64,000 nucleotides of DNA from Sinobacterium norvegicum. GTDB lineage: Bacteria; Pseudomonadota; Gammaproteobacteria; Pseudomonadales; Sinobacteriaceae. The notes under the pieces are model-generated. The model saw only the letters and a program-made list of their open reading frames with translations. It had not been told where the DNA came from and did no database searches. The stretch's first letter is position 1; the number at the start of each line of letters is the position of its first letter. Made by a program: the position numbers and the translations under genes. The stretch spans positions 372,001-436,000 of the forward strand of contig NZ_CAKLPX010000002.1 of assembly GCF_923077115.1 (NCBI RefSeq), written 5' to 3'. This document shows positions 52,481-61,775 of this stretch, piece by piece.

Positions 52481-54022
52481 ATGAGACTATTTGCAGCCTG
52501 CGCCCTATCAACCGCTGTATTGCTAAGCGGTTGCAGCGAGCCCGTTGAACCGAAGGCGATTGCTTCTAAGCCGGGTAATGCCAAAGCGTTTATCGGTTCG
52601 CCGGCCACGCCTAAGCCGATTACGGTTGCCATACCGGATCACCCTTATATGGCGGCTGCAGGCTTAAATGCCATGCACAGCGATGGCTATAGCTCCGACG
52701 TCCACGCCAGGGGGCCGCTGGGGAATAATGTGCAGTTGCGTTCGCGGGTGGGTACCAAGATGCCCGGTGGTCAGTGTGCCACGCTTACCTTCGACAGCGA
52801 GCATCGTCTGGTTGCCCTGTGTGCGGCAATCAGCGGTTTTAATATTCATTTGATCGAGCCTCGCAGCCTGGAGCTATTGGCCGAATACAATCTGCCTATA
52901 CGTCCCTCCAGCTATGATGCGCTGATCAATCGCGATAAAAGTTACATTATGGAGGACAGCTCCGGTGCCTATTTTTATCTCGACGAGCAGGATCGAGTGG
53001 TCATGGCGGCCAGTGATCAGACTATTCGCCGCATTGCTCACCGGCAAGATGACAGTGGTCAATGGCAGTTTGTGCTGGAGAATAGCTGGGACTTAAGTGG
53101 TGAGGTGCCGTTCAATTGCACGACACTGACCGATTGGTCGCCGCAGGGAGAGTGCGATCCGATTACCGCGGTAATGCCAGATCATGATGGCTTTATTTGG
53201 TGGGTTACCCGTCACGGCCGTCTCGGCACGCTCAATCCCGAAACGGGCAAGGTAGTTGCCAGCCGCTTGCCGGGCGAAGAGATTCAAAATGGCTTCTCAG
53301 TCGCCGAAGATGGCGTCTATATTGTTTCCGATCACGCCATGTATCGTTTTTATGCCGATCAAGATGGTCAGCCGCAGACTGGTTGGCGGGAGGAGTACGA
53401 CCGCGGCAGCAGCCGTAAGGTCGGTACGATTAACCAGGGTAGCGGCACCACGCCAACACTGTTAGGCGATGACTATGTCACCATTACCGATAATGCCGAT
53501 GGTAAAATGAATGTGGTGGTGTATCAGCGTCAACAGAGTTTCAAGGGTGACCGTGAAGTCTGTGCCGTGCCGTTGTTTGATGATGGCCACTCGGTGACAG
53601 ATAACTCGATGATCGGCTTTAACCGCACGATTATTCTCGAGAACAATGCCGGTTACAGCAGCGCCTACGAACAAAAAGACTGGGCGACCGCCGGTGGTGG
53701 TATCAGTCGGATTGATATTCGTGAGGATAACAGTGGCTGCGATGTGATCTGGACCTCTCCGGTACACTCGCCATCAGTGGTGCCGAAGCTATCCGCCGAT
53801 AACGGACTTGCCTACTTTTATTCTTTCACCCCTCAGCCCGACGGTGAAAATGCCTGGTATCTAACCGCCCTCGATGTCGAGACCGGTAAAACCCAGTTTC
53901 AGGTGTTAACCGGTATTGGTTCTAACTTTGACAATAACTGGGCACCGCTTACACTGGCGCCTGATGGTACGGCCTATGTCGGTACCTTTAAGGGCTTGGT
54001 CGCCATTTGGGATGGCAAATAA
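52481..54022 (+). CDS. Beta-propeller-like lipoprotein of unknown function
   Basis: 513 residues. A lipoprotein signal peptide ends in the lipobox LLSGC (Cys18). The mature protein looks like a beta-propeller of PQQ/quinoprotein-like blades: repeated TLTFDSEHRLVALCA, LDEQDRVVMAASD, MPDHDGFIWWVTRHGRLGTL and LAPDGTAYVGTFKGLVAIWD segments. Six or more cysteines could form disulphides. It is probably anchored to the periplasmic face of a membrane. The TetR gene begins 20 bp downstream in the same operon. Confidence 0.82.
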   Translation: MRLFAACALSTAVLLSGCSEPVEPKAIASKPGNAKAFIGSPATPKPITVAIPDHPYMAAAGLNAMHSDGYSSDVHARGPLGNNVQLRSRVGTKMPGGQCATLTFDSEHRLVALCAAISGFNIHLIEPRSLELLAEYNLPIRPSSYDALINRDKSYIMEDSSGAYFYLDEQDRVVMAASDQTIRRIAHRQDDSGQWQFVLENSWDLSGEVPFNCTTLTDWSPQGECDPITAVMPDHDGFIWWVTRHGRLGTLNPETGKVVASRLPGEEIQNGFSVAEDGVYIVSDHAMYRFYADQDGQPQTGWREEYDRGSSRKVGTINQGSGTTPTLLGDDYVTITDNADGKMNVVVYQRQQSFKGDREVCAVPLFDDGHSVTDNSMIGFNRTIILENNAGYSSAYEQKDWATAGGGISRIDIREDNSGCDVIWTSPVHSPSVVPKLSADNGLAYFYSFTPQPDGENAWYLTALDVETGKTQFQVLTGIGSNFDNNWAPLTLAPDGTAYVGTFKGLVAIWDGK

Positions 54023-54042
54023 TATAGAAGGAAGGGTTATTC

Positions 54043-54612
54043 ATGGGGCGTCCTCGGGTTCGGGATAAGATTATCGTGGCGGCACAGCAGTTGCTGGCCA
54101 GCAAGGGGGCGTCGGCGCTGACCACCAAGGCGGTGGCGAGCGAGGCCGGTGTGACCGAGGCCAGTTTGTTTAATAACTTTGGCGATAAGGCCGGTTTGAT
54201 TCGAGTGTTGATTGAAGAGCAGGCGGGCGAATTCAGCACCTTTGAACAGGCGCTGCTGGCGGGTGTCGATGGCAGTTTTGAAGACTGGTTGGCGGCGGTG
54301 TTAATGACCGCGCGAGATTATTTCTCGTTTGTTTTGCCATTGGCGGCACCACAGCTGCTGCTGGCGCAGAGCGTCAAACAGCAGGGTAATAGTTATACCG
54401 GGCATCGCCCTCTGGCCTCTCGATTAAGCCAGCTGCAACAGCAGGGCTGGCTGCCCTCGGGTGTCGATGTTGAGGCCACGGCTCTGCTGATTATGGGGGC
54501 GGCGATGCACAGCGCCTTAACAGGGTTGACCATGGGTGATGATGCCCTGGGTGGTTCCATCGACAGCTGGGCCCGGCGTATTGCCTCCAGCCTGGTGTTA
54601 CCCATTGGCTGA
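54043..54612 (+). CDS. TetR-family regulator
   Basis: 189 residues. The helix-turn-helix reads TTKAVASEAGVTEASLFNNFGDK. The C-terminal ligand domain is Gln/Leu-rich. It is cotranscribed after the lipoprotein, an arrangement that suggests autoregulation of the pair through the inverted repeat at 52415-52435 (inference). Confidence 0.9.
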   Translation: MGRPRVRDKIIVAAQQLLASKGASALTTKAVASEAGVTEASLFNNFGDKAGLIRVLIEEQAGEFSTFEQALLAGVDGSFEDWLAAVLMTARDYFSFVLPLAAPQLLLAQSVKQQGNSYTGHRPLASRLSQLQQQGWLPSGVDVEATALLIMGAAMHSALTGLTMGDDALGGSIDSWARRIASSLVLPIG

Positions 54613-55002
54613 CGGTGTTGAGCCGTCATGCTAGGTATATGCCACTGACGATTGGGTATTATTGCGAATAGGTTTTGCTGTAAAAATATCGATAATAGAT
54701 GTCACAACACAGGTAAGTGTTGTTCCAACATCCAAGGTTTTTTTGCCGCTAAAGCGATTGCTTCAGCGGCTTTTTTTTGTCTGAAATATCTCGCCCTTTC
54801 ATACTTGTAGAGCGCATGCCCTCGGCGACGCATGCTGGGCTGCAATTGAGCCCTGCAGTAAAATGAGTGTTTACACTGTGGACTTTCTATTTTGTGACGT
54901 ATATTCTGAAAAAGAATCGACCGCTGTACCCCGACTGGGTGGTGGCAAACAAATAATAATAAAATGGCCCAGCTAAATGAATAATGGGCTGTGGGAGATA
55001 CT
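54613..55002. other. Intergenic region
   Basis: A 390-bp gap. It contains the terminator at 54744-54778 and an AT-rich promoter stretch with GGGAGATACT ribosome site before the esterase-like gene. The open frame on the opposite strand here is not supported by a ribosome site or family similarity. Confidence 0.5.
54744..54778 (+). terminator. Rho-independent terminator
   Basis: TGCCGCTAAAGC and GCTTCAGCGGC form an 11-bp interrupted stem around GATT, followed by TTTTTTTT. It lies 130 bp after the TetR stop and could end that transcript. Confidence 0.8.
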
Positions 55003-56166
55003 ATGATCCAGCCCTTTAACACCCCGGCGGCAGCCAAATCAACCCTGCTCAAATGTGCAACAATATCTGTCGCGCTGATGCTGTCAGCCTGTGGCAGTGA
55101 TAATAACTCTGACAGCAGTGCTGCGGAATCGCCGTCGTCATCGGCCCCCTTCCAAGAGATTATTGATCAGGGCGTGACCCGCTATCTGGGTGACTTCAGC
55201 CCGTCGATCACCACTGATGTTGATGATTTAACCGTCCATCAATTTGGTGCCGGCGATGGCCCACTCTGTCTCGATGGCAGCGAGTATGAGATGTCGACCC
55301 GGGACGGTAGCTCTGAAGAGTTGGTTATTTATCTCGAGGGCGGTGGTGGCTGTTGGTCGGATCTTAATTTCTGTTTTGCCACGCAGTCCGCCAACGCCAA
55401 AAATGTTGGCAGCGGTATCTTGGATGCCAACTTAGCGGTTAACCCGGTGAAAGACGCCAATGTGGCCTACTTTCCTTATTGTGACGGCTCGTTATTCGCC
55501 GGCGATGCGGATAACGACTACGAAGACAATGGCGAAATCCGGTATCAGCGTGGTTTGAAAAACCTCTCTGCCGGCCTCGATGTCGTGAAAAACCAATATC
55601 CCGCGCCAGAGCGTATTATTCTGACCGGTGTCAGTGGTGGTGGTTTCGGTACTATTTTTGCCTTGCCTGTGGTCAGAGCCCTCTACCCTGATGTTGCCAT
55701 TGAGGTGATTAACGATTCCGGTTTAGGTGTTGCCAAGGCGGGCATGCCGGAGTTTATTGATGGCTTGTTCAGCGATTGGAATGCCGGCGCCTTTGTTCCT
55801 GCGTCAGGTTGTCCAGACTGCTATAGCAATGGTCATTTGACCGATGGTTATTTTGATTGGCAGTTAGCGCAGGACCCGAATATGCGTTTGGCCATGCTGA
55901 GCTCCAAACAAGATAATACCATTGGCTTTGCCTTCCTCGGTATGCCGACAGAAGAGTTTGAGGCGGCGTTAGTACCAGAGATGGCGGCGCTGGAAACCAA
56001 CAACCCCGATCGTTTCCGCAGTTTTATTATCAACGGTAAATCGCACACCATGCTACGCAGTGCCGACTTGGCGACGACAGCCGACGGTGTGGTATTAAGC
56101 GATTGGTTAAGTGACATGCTGAGCAATTCGGACAACTGGGTGTCAGCGCAGGACGCACCGCAATAG
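55003..56166 (+). CDS. Pectin acetylesterase-like lipoprotein
   Basis: 387 residues. A lipoprotein signal ends at LMLSACGS (Cys near residue 28), followed by a Ser/Asp linker. The hydrolase domain shows LVIYLEGGGGCWSDLNFC (oxyanion region with Cys), ILTGVSGGGFGTIF (nucleophile Ser in GVSGGG) and NGKSHTMLRS near the C-terminus (catalytic His). This matches the pectinacetylesterase/Notum-type alpha/beta hydrolase family. Other disulphide-type cysteines are present. The natural ester substrate is unknown. The start at 55003 has GGGAG. Confidence 0.83.
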   Translation: MIQPFNTPAAAKSTLLKCATISVALMLSACGSDNNSDSSAAESPSSSAPFQEIIDQGVTRYLGDFSPSITTDVDDLTVHQFGAGDGPLCLDGSEYEMSTRDGSSEELVIYLEGGGGCWSDLNFCFATQSANAKNVGSGILDANLAVNPVKDANVAYFPYCDGSLFAGDADNDYEDNGEIRYQRGLKNLSAGLDVVKNQYPAPERIILTGVSGGGFGTIFALPVVRALYPDVAIEVINDSGLGVAKAGMPEFIDGLFSDWNAGAFVPASGCPDCYSNGHLTDGYFDWQLAQDPNMRLAMLSSKQDNTIGFAFLGMPTEEFEAALVPEMAALETNNPDRFRSFIINGKSHTMLRSADLATTADGVVLSDWLSDMLSNSDNWVSAQDAPQ

Positions 56167-56184
56167 TCAGCGGTAGTCAACAAT

Positions 56185-56217
56185 GAAAAATAGCCGCCTT
56201 ATGCGGCTATTTTTTTT
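56185..56217. terminator. Bidirectional terminator
   Basis: AAAAATAGCCGC pairs with GCGGCTATTTTT around CTTAT, with A and T tracts. It sits between the esterase-like gene and umuC. Confidence 0.9.
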
Positions 56218-56226
56218 GCCAGTGGT

Positions 56227-56249
56227 TTACCCACAGAATCTGTGGGTAA
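56227..56249. terminator. Second hairpin before umuC
   Basis: TTACCCACA and TGTGGGTAA form a perfect 9-bp stem around GAATC. It lacks a T tract; it may assist the adjoining terminator. Confidence 0.5.
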
Positions 56250-56339
56250 GTCCGTGTGTAAGGTGTTGGCATGGCGGTGTGGCACTGTCTGTTGGCGGTT
56301 TGCGGCAATCGGTTGTTTTTTGTCCGAGGTGAAATCAGC

Positions 56340-57614
56340 CTAATACACACGGGGAATATCGGCCCAGCGCGTGGTATACGCGGGTGATAAATACTGCCGT
56401 TTAATCGACCAGGGTTTATCGATACCCTGGCTGGCAAAAAAAATCTGAGTCTTGCCGCTACGATTAACCCGGTCGATGGTATTCATCAGATCGGTGGCGT
56501 TTTTTCGCTGCCGGTGAGGGCTGAAAAGATCGGGCTGGAAAACCCCAGGGTGGTAAAAATCAGACAACATAATGCCGGCCTTGGCATAGGCGAAGCCCGG
56601 CCGCCAAATGCGTTGAAGTAACTGCCTGGCCAGCGCCATAATCTCTCTGCTGTCGTGGGTGGGGGTGGCGAACGAGGCGCTGAGACTGGGCGTATATTGC
56701 GGCTGGTGATTAGCAAAAGGGCTGGTGCGGATGAAGACATTGAGCTGTTTGGCGTATTGTTTTTCTTCTCGCAGCTTTTCGCCGCCGCGACAGGCATAGC
56801 CGGCAACAGCTTGTTGCATCTCGGTCAATGTGGTGACGCGCTGGCCAAATGAGCGGCTGCAGATAATTTGTTTTTTTCTCGCCGGTGTTTGCTCGAGGCC
56901 AAAACAGGCCTCGCCGTTGAGTTCTCGCACGGTACGTTCGAGTACCACAGAAAACTGCTGGCGTATCATCGCCGGGTCGGACTGCGCCAGTGCTAATGCG
57001 CTGCCGATACCGATATTGTGGAGTTGCTGTGACAGTCGCCGACCAACCCCCCATACCTCGCTGACCGGCAATAGTGCCAGCAATTTTTGCTGCCGGCTTA
57101 CCGCGCTGAGGTCGACCACACCACCGGTGGCCGGATATTGTTTGGCGGCATGGTTGGCGAGCTTGGCCAGTGTCTTGGTGGGGGCAATACCGACGCAGAC
57201 AGTAATGCCAGTGCCGTGGCCGACGGTGTCTTTTAGTTGTGTGCCCAAATTCAGCCGCTGGCCAGGGGCGATGCCGCTGAGATCGGCAAAGGCCTCGTCG
57301 ATGGAGTAGACCTCGAGTGCCGGAGTCAGCGCCTCTAGATGATGCATGACACGGGCTGATAAATCGGCATAAAGGGCGTAATTGGAGGAGAACACAGCAA
57401 TATTATACTGCTTGATCAAACGCTGTATTTTAAAAACAGGCACGCCCATTTTAATACCGAGCTGCTTAGCCTCTGCCGACCGTGCCACCACGCAGCCGTC
57501 ATTGTTAGAGAGTACAACGACGGGTCGATGCCTTAAATCCGGACGAAATAAACGCTCGCAGCTGGCGTAAAAATTATTGCAATCGATCAACGCAATACAG
57601 TTTGAGGCGGCCAT
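56340..57614 (-). CDS. umuC: Error-prone DNA polymerase V catalytic subunit UmuC
   Basis: 424 residues, full length. Y-family polymerase motifs are [30 protein letters not shown] and [12 protein letters not shown], with acidic catalytic residues present. The C-terminal part holds the little-finger domain and UmuC tail. It performs translesion synthesis after damage, with UmuD'. It begins 3 bp after umuD ends, so the pair is one operon. Confidence 0.97.
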   Translation of the reverse strand: MAASNCIALIDCNNFYASCERLFRPDLRHRPVVVLSNNDGCVVARSAEAKQLGIKMGVPVFKIQRLIKQYNIAVFSSNYALYADLSARVMHHLEALTPALEVYSIDEAFADLSGIAPGQRLNLGTQLKDTVGHGTGITVCVGIAPTKTLAKLANHAAKQYPATGGVVDLSAVSRQQKLLALLPVSEVWGVGRRLSQQLHNIGIGSALALAQSDPAMIRQQFSVVLERTVRELNGEACFGLEQTPARKKQIICSRSFGQRVTTLTEMQQAVAGYACRGGEKLREEKQYAKQLNVFIRTSPFANHQPQYTPSLSASFATPTHDSREIMALARQLLQRIWRPGFAYAKAGIMLSDFYHPGVFQPDLFSPHRQRKNATDLMNTIDRVNRSGKTQIFFASQGIDKPWSIKRQYLSPAYTTRWADIPRVY

Positions 57615-57617
57615 TAT

Positions 57618-58061
57618 TCAGCGACGGATATTGCGCACAACACTGCTGACAACGCCGAATATATCGAGTTCAACGCCATCGGGAATATCGATGGGGCGAT
57701 AGTGCTTGTTGCGGGGGAGCAGCCGCGGCCGTGGGTGTAGCTCGAGCTGTTTAACGGTGAGTTCGCCGTGCAGGCCGGCAATGACAATGTCACCATGGCG
57801 AGCTTGTAATGAGCGGTCGACGACTAAGATGTCCTCGGCGTAGAGCCCAGCTTCGATCATCGAATCGCCCTGTACCCGTACGTAGTATGTGGCGGCAGGG
57901 TGCTGAATACAGAGTTCGTTGAGATCGAGGGTCTGCTCAATATAGTCCTGTGCCGGCGAGGGGAAGCCGGCGGAGACTCGCTCTAAGAATAAAGGGATAT
58001 GGATGCGTTGGGCGGCGTTAAAAGAGCGTATGCTGCTGCGCCCGCGTAGGGAGACTGACAT
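57618..58061 (-). CDS. umuD: UmuD, self-cleaving SOS protein (S24 peptidase)
   Basis: 147 residues. The self-cleavage site lies in VSAGFPSPAQDY (between Ala31 and Gly32). The Ser-Lys dyad is Ser67 (GDSMIEAG) and Lys104 (LTVKQLEL). It is cleaved on RecA filaments to UmuD', the partner of UmuC. The ATG at 58061 is preferred; a longer frame from 58313 runs through the LexA site. Confidence 0.96.
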   Translation of the reverse strand: MSVSLRGRSSIRSFNAAQRIHIPLFLERVSAGFPSPAQDYIEQTLDLNELCIQHPAATYYVRVQGDSMIEAGLYAEDILVVDRSLQARHGDIVIAGLHGELTVKQLELHPRPRLLPRNKHYRPIDIPDGVELDIFGVVSSVVRNIRR

Positions 58062-58075
58062 AGGTAATCCAGAGG

Positions 58076-58091
58076 CTGTATATTTATACAG
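58076..58091. promoter_or_regulatory. LexA (SOS) box
   Basis: CTGTATATTTATACAG matches the 16-bp gammaproteobacterial SOS box (CTG...CAG with alternating TA), followed by TATATAG. It lies 15 bp upstream of umuD and should be bound by LexA. Confidence 0.95.
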
Positions 58092-58275
58092 TATATAGTG
58101 AAGTGGCTCGATCGACAATAAAATAGTTTGCAACGCTGTCAGGAGAGAAAAAGCCAGGGCTTGCCTCACCTCAGTAAAGCTATATACAATAGTGTTGACG
58201 GTGTCACCATTTGTGGTGGTACCCCTTAGATGCCACCCTTTGGTGAAAAATAATACATTATCGGAGTTCCTCCCT

Positions 58276-58788
58276 ATGGCTAATACCGCTGTAAAAAAGA
58301 GTATGTTGCGCAATGTTTACGACCGTTGCTCAGCCATGCCTGAATCAATTCAGCCACGTTTACTGTCTTTTATTTTTGGTCGGGTGGTTAAATTCTTCGG
58401 CACAGCGGGGTTGCGTTTCGAGTTACTCACCCCTGAGCGCAGTATTGTATTTCTCGCTAATCGTAAGAAAGTACAAAATCATATTGGCGGTATTCATGCG
58501 GTGGCGATGGGGCTGATCTGTGAGAGCGCGACAGGCGCCATCGTCGGTTTAAACTTACCGGCTGATGCGACGCCGGTGATTAAGTCAATGCAGATTGATT
58601 ACTTGAAACGAGCCAGTGGCGCAATGCGGGCAGAGGCCTGGTTGACCGCCGAGCAAATCGAGTTGATGAAAAGCGCGCCCAAGGGCGAGGTTGAAGTGGC
58701 TTGCACCGTTACCGATGAAGATGGCAAGGAGCCAATAGAGGTGGCCATGATATGGGCCTGGGTGCCGTCGAAACGCCCCGAAAAATAG
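58276..58788 (+). CDS. DUF4442 hotdog-fold protein (thioesterase-like)
   Basis: 170 residues. HIGGIHAVAMGLICESATGAI (the central hotdog helix) and SMQIDYLKRASGAMRAEAWL match DUF4442/PaaI-like thioesterase folds. The catalytic His/Asn arrangement typical of active thioesterases is not obvious, so activity is uncertain. The start at 58276 has GGAG at 58263; an upstream TTG frame (58192) is unlikely. It is divergent from umuD. Confidence 0.85.
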   Translation: MANTAVKKSMLRNVYDRCSAMPESIQPRLLSFIFGRVVKFFGTAGLRFELLTPERSIVFLANRKKVQNHIGGIHAVAMGLICESATGAIVGLNLPADATPVIKSMQIDYLKRASGAMRAEAWLTAEQIELMKSAPKGEVEVACTVTDEDGKEPIEVAMIWAWVPSKRPEK

Positions 58789-58948
58789 CGCGATAGGAGT
58801 GCGCCGATAAAGCGCTGGGACGGCGGAAAGAGCAATGGCAATATATCTTAGTATTTTAATTAAATGATATTTTTTATTAATTTCGATATAAACAAAGCAG
58901 TGTTGTGTCGATGCGAATATGACTCTTTATCGTGCTTGCCCCGGTTGT

Positions 58949-59662
58949 TTACTTAATACCACTGATTTCATCGGCGGTTAACGCCCGGTACTGCCCCGGT
59001 TGCAGCGTCGGGTCAAGCTGGATATGACCAATGGCGGCCCGGTGGAGGCCGATAACCGGGTTGCGAAAACGGCCGAACATCCGCTTTATCTGATGATACT
59101 TTCCCTCGGTCAAAAACACCTCGGCGGTGTGAGTGTCGATGATATTGAGTCGCGCAGGCTGGGTGGTAATATTTTCAAACTCAAAATACATGCCCTCGGC
59201 AAAACCGCTGATGTAAGATTCGTCGATCGGGTTTTGTAAATTGACTCGATAGTGTTTTTCGATTTTTTTATTTGGCAGCGTCAAACGCTCAGACCAGCGG
59301 CCATCGTTGGTGATGAGCACCAGTCCGGTAGTATGAAAGTCTAAGCGGCCGACAATATGGAGGCCGGCTATCACGCTATCTTCCTGTCTCAAGCAGTCAA
59401 ACACCGTTTTATTTTTGTCGTCCTTGGTGGCACTGACTGTGCCGCAGGGTTTGTTGAGCATAAAATAAACCGGCTGATTATTTTGTAGCACGTTGCCCGC
59501 GACAGAGATATGGCTGAAATAATCGACCAACAGATTGGCGTCATTCACGGGCTGATAATCCACTAACACCTTACCTGTGGCTAACAGCGGTTTTAATTGT
59601 CGCCGTGTCAGTTCGCTGTGCTGGACAATAAAGCGGTCGAGGCGGGAGCGTTTAGCGGCCAT
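58949..59662 (-). CDS. RsuA-family rRNA pseudouridine synthase
   Basis: 237 residues. An N-terminal S4 domain (SRLDRFIVQHSELTRRQLKP) is followed by the synthase domain with the catalytic GRLDFHTTGLVL (Asp near residue 105) and the KHYRV and GKYHQIKRMFG motifs of the RsuA/RluB/E/F group. It isomerises a specific rRNA uridine; whether this is the RsuA (16S U516) or another member is not settled by sequence alone. Confidence 0.92.
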   Translation of the reverse strand: MAAKRSRLDRFIVQHSELTRRQLKPLLATGKVLVDYQPVNDANLLVDYFSHISVAGNVLQNNQPVYFMLNKPCGTVSATKDDKNKTVFDCLRQEDSVIAGLHIVGRLDFHTTGLVLITNDGRWSERLTLPNKKIEKHYRVNLQNPIDESYISGFAEGMYFEFENITTQPARLNIIDTHTAEVFLTEGKYHQIKRMFGRFRNPVIGLHRAAIGHIQLDPTLQPGQYRALTADEISGIK

Positions 59663-59682
59663 GGTGATTTCCCGGGGCTGGA

Positions 59683-60573
59683 TTACTCAAGGCCAAGCTC
59701 GGCGTGATAGCGGAAGTCACGTTGCTGCTGGGTGACTGGATCGGTAAAGGTTAAGCGCCTCGCCAGTAATTGCAGTGGACGGCTAAAGTCTTGTGGCTGT
59801 TCTGGTTGCAGTACGGGGTAGAGCGGGTCGTTGAGAATAGGCAGGCCGATGCTTTGCATATGCAGCCTCAGTTGATGAGTTTTTCCGGTGATAGGCTGCA
59901 GCTCAAACAGCGCCTTGTTGTGGTGTTGGCCGATGCAGCGTATCAGCGAACAGCTGTTATTGTCGCCCTCGCCGATGCGCATTAAAAAACGCGGCTCACC
60001 TCGACAGATATGGTTTTCCACCTGCCACTGTCGACCAACATAGTTTACACAGGGGTCTATTTCACTCACCGCCTGATAGTGTTTTTCGATGTTATGGTGT
60101 TCAAACAACTGATGATAGAGGGCGCGATGCTGCTCCTTTTTGGCGAACAGTACCAGGCCGGCGGTGAGGCGGTCGAGACGATGTAAGGCCTGCAGTTGAT
60201 CGTTACCGGTCGACTGTCGAAGCCGGTTTTGCAGGCATTGATTGACATAGCGACCGCCGGCAGTCACCGGTAAAAAATGCGGTTTATAGGCCAGCAGTAA
60301 GGTGTCGTCCTCAAAAATAATAGCCTCGTCAAAGGGGATGACAGGCTCTTCGGTGACCTCGCGGTAGTAATAGACACCCAGCTTGGCGGTAAACAGTCTA
60401 TCCGGGCCGATGGCCGTTCCCGCTGTGTCGTGTACCTTGCCGGTATTCATACGCCGACGCCAAGTATTGGCACCGATCAGTGGAAACTTCAGCACCAAGT
60501 AATCGAGCACAGTAATGCAGCCGGGGGCGGACTCGGGCAGTGTCACCTTCGAAGGGTATTTGCTGATGCTCAT
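59683..60573 (-). CDS. RluA-family pseudouridine synthase
   Basis: 296 residues. The catalytic motif ALHRLDRLTAGLVLF (Asp near residue 137) and the final LQPITGKTHQLRLHMQSIGLPI are the RluA signature. The N-terminus lacks an S4 domain and has a divergent stretch (WRRRMNTGKVH). It modifies rRNA or tRNA uridine; the target is unknown. The start at 60573 is preferred over a TTG at 60606. It is 20 bp upstream of the RsuA-type gene, so both may be cotranscribed. Confidence 0.9.
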   Translation of the reverse strand: MSISKYPSKVTLPESAPGCITVLDYLVLKFPLIGANTWRRRMNTGKVHDTAGTAIGPDRLFTAKLGVYYYREVTEEPVIPFDEAIIFEDDTLLLAYKPHFLPVTAGGRYVNQCLQNRLRQSTGNDQLQALHRLDRLTAGLVLFAKKEQHRALYHQLFEHHNIEKHYQAVSEIDPCVNYVGRQWQVENHICRGEPRFLMRIGEGDNNSCSLIRCIGQHHNKALFELQPITGKTHQLRLHMQSIGLPILNDPLYPVLQPEQPQDFSRPLQLLARRLTFTDPVTQQQRDFRYHAELGLE

Positions 60574-60718
60574 AGCGAGTGCGACCAAATAGCCTGATGA
60601 TAACAAATCACAGGTGGCCTAAACAGCGGCCCGTGGCTGACTTGCCTATAATGGGGCCTTAGACACGATATCTAGGCTGATGTATTCTAACTATCCGACC
60701 CAGTGATTTAAGCAGACC

Positions 60719-61693
60719 ATGCAATTAACAGACTTAAGCGTATTAAAACAACTCAAGCACTGGTTGGCAGACAGCCAACCGGTGTGGCTGTGTACCATCG
60801 TCTCTACCTATGGTTCGGCGCCCCGTCCCGTTGGTTCGCTTTTTGCCTCTAATGGTAAACAGCGGGTAGGGTCTATCTCCGGCGGCTGCCTAGAACAGGC
60901 GTTTTTCGAAAAACTAGTGGCCGGTGATTTCCAGCAGCAGGCGGTGTTGTTTGATTACAATAGCCAGCTTAATCGCAGTGGCCAGCCATCGGAGCTGCCC
61001 TGTGGCGGCAGTATTGAATTGTTAGTCGAAAGGCTGGAACCCAGTCATGACAACATCAATCATATCAGCCAGTGGTTAAAGCTGGCCGAACACTACCATC
61101 CCTTTGAGCGCACGATCAATCTGGGCACTGCAGCCCATGGCTTGATTACCCTCAGCGATAGTCCGAAGAAAGAGGTAGAGAGGAGCGCCGAGGCGGTCAG
61201 CCTCCGCTATGCTCAGGTCTGGTCAATCTTGTTATTGGGTATTAGTCAGGTCAGCGAGCATGTGGCCAGAATTGCACTGAGTGCCGGTTACCAGGTGCGG
61301 ATCTGTGATAACCGCGAGGAGATGGCCGATGCCTGGAACTATACCGCCGATCAAGGTGGCATCGATATCGAATGGACTGACCCCGGCTTATTTGTCGAGA
61401 AACACAGCGGCCCCCGCTCGGCAGTCTTGGCCCTTGCCCACGACCCAAGAGTTGATGATATCGGCTTGATGACAGCCTTTGGTCTGCCAAGCTATTATCT
61501 TGGCGCCATGGGATCGCAGGCGACAACGCGAAAACGCCGTGAGCGGTTGCAGCGCATCTGCCAGTTTGACGATGCAACGTTGGATAGACTGCATGCACCC
61601 ATCGGTCTCGATATCGGCAGTAAGACACCGGTCGAAATCGCCATTTCAATTATGGCGGCGTTGATACAGGCTAAATCAAAAACCGTGGTATAA
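60719..61693 (+). CDS. XdhC/CoxF-family molybdenum cofactor maturation protein
   Basis: 324 residues. The N-terminal XdhC domain shows LCTIVSTYGSAPRPVGSLFA and GSISGGCLEQAFFEK; the C-terminal Rossmann-like domain shows WSILLLGISQVSEHVARIAL and GAMGSQATTRKRRERL. XdhC proteins prepare and insert sulfurated molybdenum cofactor into xanthine dehydrogenase-type enzymes. No such enzyme is encoded nearby, so its client is elsewhere. The ATG at 60719 is the family start. Confidence 0.92.
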   Translation: MQLTDLSVLKQLKHWLADSQPVWLCTIVSTYGSAPRPVGSLFASNGKQRVGSISGGCLEQAFFEKLVAGDFQQQAVLFDYNSQLNRSGQPSELPCGGSIELLVERLEPSHDNINHISQWLKLAEHYHPFERTINLGTAAHGLITLSDSPKKEVERSAEAVSLRYAQVWSILLLGISQVSEHVARIALSAGYQVRICDNREEMADAWNYTADQGGIDIEWTDPGLFVEKHSGPRSAVLALAHDPRVDDIGLMTAFGLPSYYLGAMGSQATTRKRRERLQRICQFDDATLDRLHAPIGLDIGSKTPVEIAISIMAALIQAKSKTVV

Positions 61694-61775
61694 GCATTTG
61701 ACAAGGTTGGCTGCATAATAACGACAGCCCTTAGCTGGCAAGGGCGCTGCTGTTAAAGACGGTATCAGGGTGTGG

